Shown here in pieces: positions 8,586-16,700 of a stretch of DNA of 64,000 nucleotides. Both the position numbers and the translations under genes were made by a program. Each line of letters opens with the position of its first letter. Positions within the stretch are counted from its first letter, which is position 1. The notes under the pieces were generated by a model. The model made no database searches. It was not told where the DNA came from and saw only the letters and a list, made by a program, of their open reading frames with translations. The DNA is from JALHNI01 sp965229305 (lineage in GTDB: Bacteria > Acidobacteriota > Terriglobia > Bryobacterales > Bryobacteraceae), in assembly GCA_965229305.1 (NCBI GenBank), contig CBDDIZ010000033.1, positions 223,615 to 287,614 on the forward strand. Direction: 5' to 3'.

Positions 8586-8885
8586 GTGGACCGTTTTCCC
8601 GGTACAGGTCACGCCCACAAACTCGCTGACGAACTCCTCGTCCAAGACATCACCGAACCAAGCGCCGTCCTCGGCTCTCTTTCCGATCACGAACTTCAAA
8701 CTTTTGATGACGCCGTGCTCGAACAGTTCGCCCTGGCGCTCCTCATCGGCGCTCACGAAAATTCCGAGTGGTCCGATGGAAAGCTCGTCATCGCTGGCAA
8801 CCGAGGCAACCTTCACCTGATGCAAGCAGCCTTCTACGCCGTCAAGCTCGAAGCGCAGCGGCGGGGCGTTGCAGTGGACTCGTAA
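8586..8885 (+). pseudogene. Fragment of an unknown gene, 5' end lost to the IS3 insertion
   Basis: Downstream of the IS3 right end (8612 onward) a plus-strand frame encodes about 91 residues, starting AHKLADELLVQD and ending with the segment IAGNRGNLHLMQAAFYAVKL. A shorter homologous piece at 10425-10537 keeps the same reading frame, with most differences at third codon positions, so this strand is coding. Before the IS inserted, the ATG of the last array unit was in frame (ATGGCCTACGCC then CACAAACTC), giving a start MAYAHKLADEL. The present frame starts artificially inside the IS at a GTG. Function unknown; it is convergent with the immunity-like gene. Confidence 0.5.
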
Positions 8886-8924
8886 TTCGACGTTTGGCCG
8901 ACACCGTGCCGCATTCCAGCCCTT

Positions 8925-9371
8925 CTATGGCTTCTTCGCTGCCGCTACAAGTTGATCGATCTTCGTCAACGGAACGACTGTAACGGAACCGCCTCCGCAC
9001 GGTTTGGACGCATCAGCCCCAAGCAAAATCAAAAGGCCGGATGGCGATTTCGACTTCTTGCCCAAGGACACTCGGTAGTCTACCGCCACGGAGATCAACG
9101 AGGGAGATCGAGCCTCAAGAACGTACTTGCCGGGTTTTATGCCCTTCAGTTGGAAAGTGCCATCGGGTCCAATCTCCACAGCCATCACCTGCTGATCGAT
9201 GTGCCCGGAATCACGAATGGTCACCGTTCCTTTGCTCAAAACCCGGTATTGGCCCTGGTAGTGAAACAGAACGTATCCACCTGACACGCCTGTCGCTATT
9301 GGGTCGAGCACGCACACACCTTGACCTCGTGCGAACTCGACGAGCAAAGCAGCCAGGAGGATAAACTTCAT
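8925..9371 (-). CDS. Probable exported immunity protein for the adjacent Rhs metallopeptidase toxin
   Basis: The 148-residue product starts with a signal peptide (MKFILLAALLVEFARGQG). A small beta-sandwich segment (VEIGPDGTFQLKGIKPGKYVLEA) follows, like the carboxypeptidase regulatory-like fold. The ATG overlaps the stop codon of the upstream rhs fragment (ATGA, 9368-9371), a tight coupling also seen in the other two Rhs pairs here. Position directly after a toxin C-terminus implies immunity. Export to the periplasm suggests the toxin is neutralised there. No immunity family was recognised, so the role is inferred from context. Confidence 0.6.
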   Translation of the reverse strand: MKFILLAALLVEFARGQGVCVLDPIATGVSGGYVLFHYQGQYRVLSKGTVTIRDSGHIDQQVMAVEIGPDGTFQLKGIKPGKYVLEARSPSLISVAVDYRVSLGKKSKSPSGLLILLGADASKPCGGGSVTVVPLTKIDQLVAAAKKP

Positions 9372-10297
9372 TTGCCCTTCTCAAAATTCTGAATCGCTTG
9401 CTGGATTCTCTTGGGCATGTTCTCTCCGGGTTTTCCGGGGAATCGGTCACGCAGAAACGGCACAGCACCCTGGCGCTCTGCGGCGTTCTCTCGCATCATG
9501 TTGATCCCTACGGGGGTTCCTCCCATCAACCTCTCGATGTCCGGCTGACTGGTCTGACCCGTTTTGAAAAAGACGTTGTTCCAGACGCCCATCAGCATGT
9601 TCTGAAGTCCATACAAATTGGCGTTTGTGCCTGCGGTTGCTTCGACGTGACCAAACTCGTGAGCCAGTTTGGTGGCGGCGATGGTCTGTCCAGGAAGATC
9701 AGACTGTCCACTTCCCGGACGAAGCGAACTTGTCACCGGATAATTGTCGCCGCTCGGATAACCACTGTCCATCTTGGAACCCAACAAAATGGTGGCCGCA
9801 TCCAGCTTGCCATTCGACCAGTGATACCCGGTTGTCTCCGCTCCTTGCTGACCTCCAGCGTTGGCTCCGAACTTCAGCGTCAGCGTGAAATTCTGATCGT
9901 TTTGATACTTGTCCCAGAGCGCTTGACCAGCCTTGGTACTCAGCAATTCTGTCTTCCACTTCTCGTAGCGCTTCTTGTACTCGTCCGCAATGTCCTCGAC
10001 GATGATCTCACCCGTTGGGTCGGTAAAACGAAGCGGGTTGTTCCTTGCGTATGAATACAGATTCCAGTTCTGCGGGTTGCTCACCTTGTGCGGTCCCATG
10101 ATGACTGGATCGGTGGAAGTAAAGCGGCCTTGCGCTGAACTCATGTATCGAGCTTCAAAGAAGTCCAGCCCCGTTTCCGCATCTCTTTCCTTGCCGGAAA
10201 ATTTCATCGCGAGTGCCGAGGGGCCGTAGCCGTTCGCACCGCGGGCGAGTTCTTCTCCGAAGGGCATGAAGTCGTGGTGTTTTCTGGTGCCGGACAT
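9368..10297 (-). CDS. Displaced Rhs C-terminal fragment with zinc-metallopeptidase toxin domain
   Basis: Residues 1-96 are the 3' end of an Rhs core (HDFMPFGEELARGANGYGPS, then YMSSAQGRFTSTDP and YSYARNNPLRFTDPTG), closely matching the core of the rhs gene at 10975-12588. The variable C-terminus of about 210 residues contains HEFGH at 213-217, a classical HExxH zinc protease motif, in a secreted-toxin context. The rest of the core is missing. The start codon ATG-TCC-GGC-ACC is provided by the last unit of array 2, so the core is fused directly to the array. Without the Rhs barrel it may act only as a donor cassette for recombination. Immunity gene immediately downstream. Confidence 0.78.
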   Translation of the reverse strand: MSGTRKHHDFMPFGEELARGANGYGPSALAMKFSGKERDAETGLDFFEARYMSSAQGRFTSTDPVIMGPHKVSNPQNWNLYSYARNNPLRFTDPTGEIIVEDIADEYKKRYEKWKTELLSTKAGQALWDKYQNDQNFTLTLKFGANAGGQQGAETTGYHWSNGKLDAATILLGSKMDSGYPSGDNYPVTSSLRPGSGQSDLPGQTIAATKLAHEFGHVEATAGTNANLYGLQNMLMGVWNNVFFKTGQTSQPDIERLMGGTPVGINMMRENAAERQGAVPFLRDRFPGKPGENMPKRIQQAIQNFEKGK

Positions 10298-10424
10298 GGC
10301 CTACGCCCCCGGACATGGCCTACGCCCCGGACATGGCCTACGCCCCCGGACATGGCCTACGCCCCTCTGGTGCCGGACATGGCCTACGCCGGACATGGCC
10401 TACGGTGCCGGACATGGCCTACGC
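10290..10424 (-). repeat. GTAG-type short repeat array 2 (7 units)
   Basis: Seven direct copies of CCGGACATGGCCTACG with spacers of 0-11 bases, in the same orientation as array 1. It separates two Rhs cassettes. On its left side it joins the displaced rhs core in mid-gene; on its right side it joins a truncated copy of the unknown gene found at 8586-8885. Both breakpoints are inside formerly coding sequence. The leader TTTTCTGGTG also occurs before array 1. Confidence 0.88.
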
Positions 10425-10537
10425 CTATCGCTGGCAACCGAGGCCCCATCCATCTCCTGCAAGCTGCCTTCTATGCAGTGAAGCTCGAATGCCAGAGACG
10501 GGGCGTAGTACTGAAGTTGCCTCCTACAGCAGAATAA
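10425..10537 (+). pseudogene. Truncated duplicate of the unknown gene fragment at 8586-8885
   Basis: The frame reads IAGNRGPIHLLQAAFYAVKL, then ECQRRGVV, and is clearly homologous to the end of the 8586-8885 product. The 5' part is replaced by array 2, with the join at ATCGCTGGCAAC. It stops 4 bases before the stop of the convergent immunity-like gene. Too short to be functional. Confidence 0.6.
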
Positions 10538-10540
10538 ATT

Positions 10541-10978
10541 CTACTGGCGCTCTGGACGTCGCTCCATAACAAAGCAAGGTAGCGGGTCTGGAGGTTTGCT
10601 GAGTGTGTGTGGGCCGACAGCCATCCACTGAAACTTCCGCCTTGGGGAAGCTACACATAATTTCCCCTCACTGCCTGATGGCTCACGAAGTATGAATAGC
10701 CACGATCCCCGACCGAGTTCTTTGGGGTCGATGAGTGTGTCTGAGTGGGTGTAGGCCACCATGATAGTCCTCGTCCTGACTCCGTTCGGCAAACGATCAA
10801 GCCTAACCAACCACCGCTCAACAGCGTCGGCAGGTCCGCCGCCTTCGAATAGCCGAACGGAACCTTCACTACTTCCGACGGCAAGGACGGCTCCACGCAC
10901 CTTGAAGTCTGCGGCAAGCAGAACGGCATTCATCAACAAGACAGCCAATGGTAGAAACGTTCTAAGCATGGCCGTCAC
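10541..10978 (-). CDS. Probable exported immunity protein for the Rhs toxin encoded upstream
   Basis: This protein of about 142-145 residues has a signal peptide (MLRTFLPLAVLLMNAVLLAA) followed by a soluble domain with two cysteines and no recognised family. Two starts are possible: the GTG at 10978, which overlaps the rhs stop codon (GTGA), or the ATG at 10969. Its place right behind an Rhs C-terminus and the overlap of the genes suggest an immunity protein. Like the 148-residue product at 8925, it would act outside the cytoplasm. Role inferred from position only. Confidence 0.58.
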   Translation of the reverse strand: MTAMLRTFLPLAVLLMNAVLLAADFKVRGAVLAVGSSEGSVRLFEGGGPADAVERWLVRLDRLPNGVRTRTIMVAYTHSDTLIDPKELGRGSWLFILREPSGSEGKLCVASPRRKFQWMAVGPHTLSKPPDPLPCFVMERRPERQ

Positions 10979-12588
10979 CTGATTGGCGTCACCGTCACTC
11001 CAGTCACTTGTCCTGGCGGCGGAGTGCGCCTTTGCCGTAGCGTCGCCAGAGGAATCGGTGTATCGAAGGTTCGAATAACGCTGGCATCCATACCGTTCCG
11101 GCTGAATCGATAGGCCGTGTCGATTCCGGTCACCATCGCAGCGCCACTCGGAATGGGATACACGCTGTCGGTATCAATCAGAATTCGACCGTAAAAGCGG
11201 TTTGCGAACTGGTGGGCTGGTAGATAGCCGGACTCGTTTTGAGCACTGCTATAGGACTCCATCATGGCGTGTGAGATGATTTCTCCGGGCAGTTCCTTAT
11301 TGGCTCCACCCAACACGTTCAAGTCGGCTCGATCAATCGAGTTCTGTCCATTGCTGTCGTACTTTTCGAAGTTGAAGCTGGAATCCTTACCGAGAACATT
11401 GATTGTGGCAGTGGTGTTGGTGTCATTGACGGCACCGAGCAGAGCGCTTTCGTTGCCACTCAAGTTCTTGGCGACTGAGCCTTTCACGACCTGGAGTTTG
11501 TTGTTCTTCCCAATCTCGACTTTGAATTGACCGCCTTTCCGATTGTTGATGTCGTTCACCGTCTGCTGACAGTTCTCCTGGCTTCCATTGCAATTGAGAA
11601 CGAAGTCCATGCCGTCCGGGTCCACGAACTTCAGCGGGTTGTTACGAACGTAGGCGTAGAGATTCAACGACTGAGGATCGAGTAGCCGCTTGGCTTCGAT
11701 GTACAGTGGGTCGGGGCTGGTAAACCGCCCCTGAGCGGCGGACATGTACCGAGCGCCGAAGTAGTCGAGACCACTTTCGGCATCTCTTTCTTTGCCGGTA
11801 AATTTCATCGCGAGTGCCGAGGGGCCGTAGCCGTTCGCACCGCGGGCGAGTTCTTCTCCGAAGGGCATGAAGTCGTGGCGAGAGAATACGAGGTCTGTGC
11901 CAGTGGCTTTGGTCACGAGGCGGGTGCTACCGAGGTGATCCTGGGTGAGATATTGACGACCTTCACTGGCGGGACTTGGGGTCGTGTACTCGGCCATGAG
12001 TTGACCGGCTGAGTCGTAGACGAAGACGGTGGACGAAGTCAGCGTGCCATTCGACTTTTTGGTGGCGCGAATACGGCGGCCGTCGGCGTCGTAGAAGTAT
12101 TCCAGCAAAATATTGACTGAACTGACGTCGGTGTAGGCAACACTGGTGACGCGGTGCTCGCCGTCGTAGGCAATTGTCTTGCCGTTGAGCGCGGTCGCAT
12201 CGCCAGCAGCGTTGCAACAATTATTGAGGCGATTGCCAGGGAAGACGGCCTCGACGGCGACGGCGGTGGGAGTTGGGACCTCCACCGCGCCGTTCTGCTT
12301 GAATGAGTTTTGTTTGAGGGCACGGTTGCCGTAGCGATCGTAAACGAAGATCTGGGAGCGTCCGTCGACGGCGACGCCAACACCGGAGTCCAGTACTGTC
12401 TCAAGCCGGTTCAGGTTGTCGTAGGTATAGGTTTGGCTATAGGCGAACGCATTCAAGCCATGAGTGCCGGATATGGTTTGCCCGGAGATGTTGCCGTTGT
12501 TCGCGTCTGGATTATAGGTGAGTTCCGAACGCCAAGGCCTATGCTCCCCACCATGCGGATTGGGCGAAAGAATTCCTTTTTGATCCAC
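10975..12588 (-). CDS. Rhs-family protein, C-terminal half, with variable toxin domain
   Basis: Residues 22-326 are Rhs/YD-repeat core (TYTYDNLNRLETVLD, YDGEHRVTSV, YFYDADGRRIRATKK, YLTQDHLGSTRLVT, ARYMSAAQGRFTSPDP) ending at FVDPDG, where Rhs toxins are normally cut. The 210-residue variable tail has no family I can name. It contains H440-AMM-E444 followed by H459 (YLPAHQF), a possible metal site but not a canonical HExxH. The start is GTG at 12588 with GGAG 7 bases upstream. The first 21 residues are not Rhs-like, and a missing 5' core plus the gene inserted just upstream indicate a rearranged rhs gene. The predicted exported immunity gene follows with an overlapping start. Confidence 0.78.
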   Translation of the reverse strand: MDQKGILSPNPHGGEHRPWRSELTYNPDANNGNISGQTISGTHGLNAFAYSQTYTYDNLNRLETVLDSGVGVAVDGRSQIFVYDRYGNRALKQNSFKQNGAVEVPTPTAVAVEAVFPGNRLNNCCNAAGDATALNGKTIAYDGEHRVTSVAYTDVSSVNILLEYFYDADGRRIRATKKSNGTLTSSTVFVYDSAGQLMAEYTTPSPASEGRQYLTQDHLGSTRLVTKATGTDLVFSRHDFMPFGEELARGANGYGPSALAMKFTGKERDAESGLDYFGARYMSAAQGRFTSPDPLYIEAKRLLDPQSLNLYAYVRNNPLKFVDPDGMDFVLNCNGSQENCQQTVNDINNRKGGQFKVEIGKNNKLQVVKGSVAKNLSGNESALLGAVNDTNTTATINVLGKDSSFNFEKYDSNGQNSIDRADLNVLGGANKELPGEIISHAMMESYSSAQNESGYLPAHQFANRFYGRILIDTDSVYPIPSGAAMVTGIDTAYRFSRNGMDASVIRTFDTPIPLATLRQRRTPPPGQVTGVTVTPIR

Positions 12589-12591
12589 AAC

Positions 12592-13206
12592 TTACTCCGG
12601 CCAACGCAGCGCCGTTTGCGGCTCGATGAATATCTTCCGATTACGTCGGACCGAAACGTGAGGCTCGACCACTTTGCCTCCATCGCCGGTAATTCGGAAG
12701 GTGCCTTCGAGCCATTCATCCCCATCGTGCACCTGCACTCTCGTCCAATTGCAAAGCTGTCGCCCGTCCAGTTCAAACTCTGGCTTACCTTCGGTATATA
12801 GGCGCTTAAGCCGACCTTGGCTGCGCCGGGACGTGCGTTGCGCGGACTTACCTATGCGTCCAAGCACTCGCTCGCCGGGGTTTTGTTTTACTTGTGCCTC
12901 TGCCTGCAGAAATGCCTGCACCTCATTGAGTCTTCGTGGCCGCGGCCCGCCATTCCGATAAAACAAGACGCCCGCGCGAACCAACTCCTCCACTTTGCGC
13001 CATTGCGATAAATCCGCACGCCTCGGTGCCCGAAAGGCAATCCCCATCACGCTGAGTGGCCGGATACATTCTGGGCAGAGATAGGCAACTCCCGATGACT
13101 CTGGCCACGGCTTCTTGAACACTTTGCGGCAGGCAAAGCAAGCGTATTGGACTAGGGTGGGCACGGCACCAGCCTCGAAGCCATAATATCGCATTCCAGC
13201 CATCAT
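12592..13206 (-). CDS. Zinc-ribbon hypothetical protein inserted in an rhs gene
   Basis: A 204-residue protein. The N-terminus has a two-CxxC zinc ribbon (YACFACRKVF and YLCPECIRPL), and the basic centre (RTSRRSQGRLKRL) suggests nucleic-acid or surface binding. The C-terminus (WTRVQVHDGDEWLEGTF, FIEPQTALRWPE) resembles small DUF5348-type domains; this is a weak impression. It ends 3 bases before the downstream rhs start and its final codons contain that gene's GGAG, so the two are translated together. Rhs-like sequence lies on both sides (13237-13491 and below 12530), so it appears to have entered a larger rhs gene. Confidence 0.6.
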   Translation of the reverse strand: MMAGMRYYGFEAGAVPTLVQYACFACRKVFKKPWPESSGVAYLCPECIRPLSVMGIAFRAPRRADLSQWRKVEELVRAGVLFYRNGGPRPRRLNEVQAFLQAEAQVKQNPGERVLGRIGKSAQRTSRRSQGRLKRLYTEGKPEFELDGRQLCNWTRVQVHDGDEWLEGTFRITGDGGKVVEPHVSVRRNRKIFIEPQTALRWPE

Positions 13207-13236
13207 TCACCGCCGGATCGGTGAAGCCTAACTCCA

Positions 13237-13491
13237 TCAGGATCCCAGTCGGTTGACAACTTGTATCCCGGTCATCTGTCCGCGATCATTGTACGTCGCG
13301 CTCCCGAACGCCTCTTCAAGTATCCCAGGATGTGGGCCGCACTCAGTGACGATTCTTCCTCTTAGGTTCTCAGGTTTACCTTCGACCGTGTTGGCGGTAC
13401 GGATTCTGTTCGGCTGTGATGAAGAAAAAGATGGATGAGCCGTGGCAGGAGCGGAGTACGAGTAGAACCAGCAGGGGCCTGGCGCAGTCAA
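13237..13491 (-). pseudogene. Remnant of an rhs core, upstream part
   Basis: The last 30 codons encode ILEEAFGSATYNDRGQMTG, a YD-repeat-like stretch of the sort that in intact Rhs proteins precedes the NNGNISGQTI segment found at the start of the 10975-12588 product. The frame stops at 13237 in NRLGS. The N-terminal 50 residues look non-coding. The most likely explanation is a piece of the same ancestral rhs gene now separated by the zinc-ribbon gene. Confidence 0.4.
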
Positions 13492-13701
13492 CGCGGGAAG
13501 GGGTTGTTAAGCGCTTCGGTTGAAGATCGAGGAAGAAATGAAGACAGCTCGTTGGTTTCAGGCGGGTAGATTCCTCGCTTTTCGTTTTCTCCAAACATTT
13601 CCCGGCCTAAGTGTCGACTCAGGGATCCAATTCGGCGTGTTAGAGTCTAGCGGAGCGGGAGAGTCCGGCCGATGGGAGACTGTGGGCAGGTCCCGGGTGA
13701 G

Positions 13702-16700
13702 ATGCGAGCACCGGCCGTCTTAGGAGTTTGTGGTTTGTTTTTTCTTCGTTGTACGTCCTACTTCTTTTTCCTCCTGACTTTACAGGCTGCTGAGCCGCCG
13801 ATGTTTCTCTCGTTCGAGAAGAATCAAGGGCAGGCACCGGCGTCCGTACAGTATCTGGCGCGGATTCCTGGCGGACAAGTATTCTTTACGGCGGGGGACG
13901 TGATCTTCACGGCGCCGGGCCGAGAGGCCGTGAGCCTACGTTTTCCGGGTGCGGCCGGCCAGATGACCTGGCAGCCCATGGAGCGGGAGCAGGAAACGGT
14001 GAGTTACTTTGTGGGGAGCGATGCTTCCCGGTGGGTGAGAAACGCACCCGTGTACCGGCGCATCGTGTGCCGCGACTTGTATCCGGGAGTCGATGCCGTG
14101 TTCTACGAAAAGAACAGGCAACTGGAATATGACCTGGTGGTGGCACCAGGGGCGGACGTGGCTCGCGTGCGTTTGGCTTGGTCCGAGGCGAAGCAGGCGA
14201 GCGAGACGATTGTGGCGGGCTTGCTACAACAGCATCGGCCGGAGGTCTATCAGACCACGGCGGCGGGCGAACGGAAGGCAATCGAGGGGCGATTCGTCCC
14301 GACGGAGCGCGCCGGCGAGTTTCGGTTGGCGCTGGGACGATTCGACGCGACTCGCCCGCTGGTGATCGATCCGGTGCTCGAGATGTTCACTTACGTGGGC
14401 GGAGAGAGCGACGATGAAGTGATCGCGGTGGGTCCGGGCTATGTGGTGGGGAATACGAGTTCGATTCTCTTCCCGACGGCACCAGTGGAGCGGCGGCGGA
14501 GCCGGGACGTGTTCGTGCGGGGGACGGGCGCCGTCTCGACGGTCGCGAATGCGCGGGTGTTGGTGGGGACACTGATTTTCGGCGGCGTTGACGATGATGA
14601 GGTGGGGGGAGCGGCGCTGCTGGATCTGCGGGCAGCATCGATTCAGGTGGTGGGTACGACGCGGCGCACGGCACCGGAGGAGGGCTACCACGGCGGCGCG
14701 AGCGACGGCTTCGTGGCGACGGTGACGTTTACCGATCGCGGCGTGGTGCTTTCGGAGTATGTATTTGTGGGCGGGTCCGGTGAGGATCGGCTGAAGGCCG
14801 TGGCGGTTTCCGATTTTCGGGAGTACGCGGCGGTGGGCGTGACGGACAGCCCGGACTTGCCGACGACCGGCGCCCAGCAGACGAGCTTGGCCGGAGGACG
14901 CGATGCCTTTTACGTGATTTCCGACAATCGTCAGCCGAAGTATGGGTATCTGGGCGGCTCGGGGGGCGAGAGCGCGAACACCGTGACCTGGCTCGGCGTG
15001 TCGCAGGTGCTGCTGGGAGGCGAGACAAGTTCCGGAGACCTGCCAGCGCGGGCCGAGAATACCGCCGACCCCGGCAGCGGCTCGAATGGCTTTTTCGCCT
15101 TGGTGACGCGGAGCGTCGAGGCCAACGGCAATGGCGCGACGACCTTCACGACATGGTATTTCGGGGGCCAGGGGGAGGATCGCATCGAGGCGTTGGTGTG
15201 TACGGCGCCCACGGCGACCCAGAGTCTCCCGGCCCCGATACGGCTGACGGCTCCGCCGTGTGCGTTCACCGGAACCACGACATCACCGGATTTAGCGCTC
15301 GTGAATCCGACCCGGGCCACCTATGCGGGAGGCCGCGACGTGTTCATCGGGACGTTGGATTGGCAGACGCGGCGGGTGCTTTCGCTGACGTATTGGGGCG
15401 GGTCCGGAGATGAGACGGCACGCGGGATCGCGATGAACTGGGCGGGCGACTTGTGGGTGGTGGGATCGACCCGGAGCGAAGACTTCCCGACGACGGACGC
15501 CTTCCAGGGGCGGCCCGGAGGAGGCGAGGACGGTTTTCTGGTGCTGCTGGAGCGGAACGGCTCGGTTCGTCAATCGACCTACTTCGGAGGCGCGGGGGAC
15601 GATCGGGTGAATGGCGTGCAAGTGGGGCGAACGAACCTGGCACAGATCGTGGGCGGAACGAGCTCCACGAATCTGCCGGAGACGAAAGGCGGGCAGGTCC
15701 GCGGCGCCGGACAGGAAGGTTTTATTGCCGAACTGGGAACGGCCTATCTGATTGGCCCCGACGAGGTGATTTTGCCGCGGGACGGAGCGATTACGCTGAG
15801 CCTGCGCAGCGCGACGGCGCCGAGTGTGCTGGTGACGTACCGGTCGAGCGACCCGACCCGCTTGCGAGTGGGCGCGGGGGCTGAACAGGTGACGGCGATG
15901 GTGGACAGCAATGTGCAGTTGGAGGCGCTGGCCGGCGAGGGAGAGGCGGAGTTGATTGCGACGGCGACCGGCTTTCCCGAGAAGCGGATCCGGGTGCGGC
16001 TGTATCCGAGCGTGCTGCAAGTGGGCGGAGCGGTGGCGCGGGTGTCTCGCTGGGCGGGCACGGTGACGAACTGGTTCCCGCTGCTGCGCGCCGTGGATCC
16101 GGCAACCGGACGCGTGGTGGGACCGTCCGCAGTTTTGCGCAGCGGCTTAGCAAACCAGCCGGTCCGCTGGAGCAGTTCCGACGCGAGCGTGATCAGCGTG
16201 ACCGATCTGCCGCCCACGGGCGTGACGGCGCAAGTGCGCCGGGAGGGCAGCACGACCATCGCCTACGAGGTAGCGTCGCTGCGCAGCGAACCGTGGGAGA
16301 TGACGGTGGTGGCGCCGGAGCTGTTCCCACTCGAAGCGATCGTCGGCGAGAACCTGGTGACCACCTTTACGCCAGCGTTTCAACTCCAGGGCAACGTGGC
16401 CTTCCCCAACCGGGGGACCATTACCTACCGGAGCGAAGACACCACCCGTCTGAGGGTTTCGTCCGACGGAGAGTGGGGACGCGAGGCGGTGACACTGCCC
16501 CTGGCCAACCAGATCCCGTTGTATCTGCACGGCCTGGCGAGTAGCGGGACGGTGCAATTGATCGTAACCTCGACGGAGTTCACGGGGGAACGATTGTTGC
16601 AGGTACGGTTGGAGCCAGCAATGGTCCGCTTCAGTCTCTACAGCCCGGAAGGTGAGGGGAAGCTGAAAGTGGAGCAGACAGCGAATCTTTCGTTCGCGAT

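Larger units (their letters stand above)
7281..8611 (-). mobile_element. Complete IS3-family insertion sequence (IS407-like), 1331 bp
   Basis: The ends are imperfect inverted repeats. The left end starts TGACCTGTCCGGAAAAT and the reverse complement of the right end starts TGACCTGTACCGGGAAAA; similarity continues for about 40 bases. The element is flanked by a 4-bp direct repeat CGCC (7277-7280 and 8612-8615), the usual duplication size for the IS407 group. It carries orfA and orfB on the minus strand with a slippery A6G. It separates array 1 from the gene fragment to its right. Confidence 0.93.

Noticed and set aside
8490..8825. Minus-strand open frame across the IS3 right end
   Set aside because: It crosses the inverted repeat of the IS, so it is younger than the insertion. 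The duplicated copy at 10425-10537 shows that the plus strand is the coding one.
7128..10424. CRISPR array
   Set aside because: Units are only about 16 bases, spacers are 0-11 bases and partly repeated, and no cas gene is near. This does not fit the CRISPR pattern.
13376..13594. 72-residue minus-strand frame upstream of the giant protein
   Set aside because: Basic and hydrophobic nonsense-like composition, no ribosome binding site, and it overlaps the rhs remnant.
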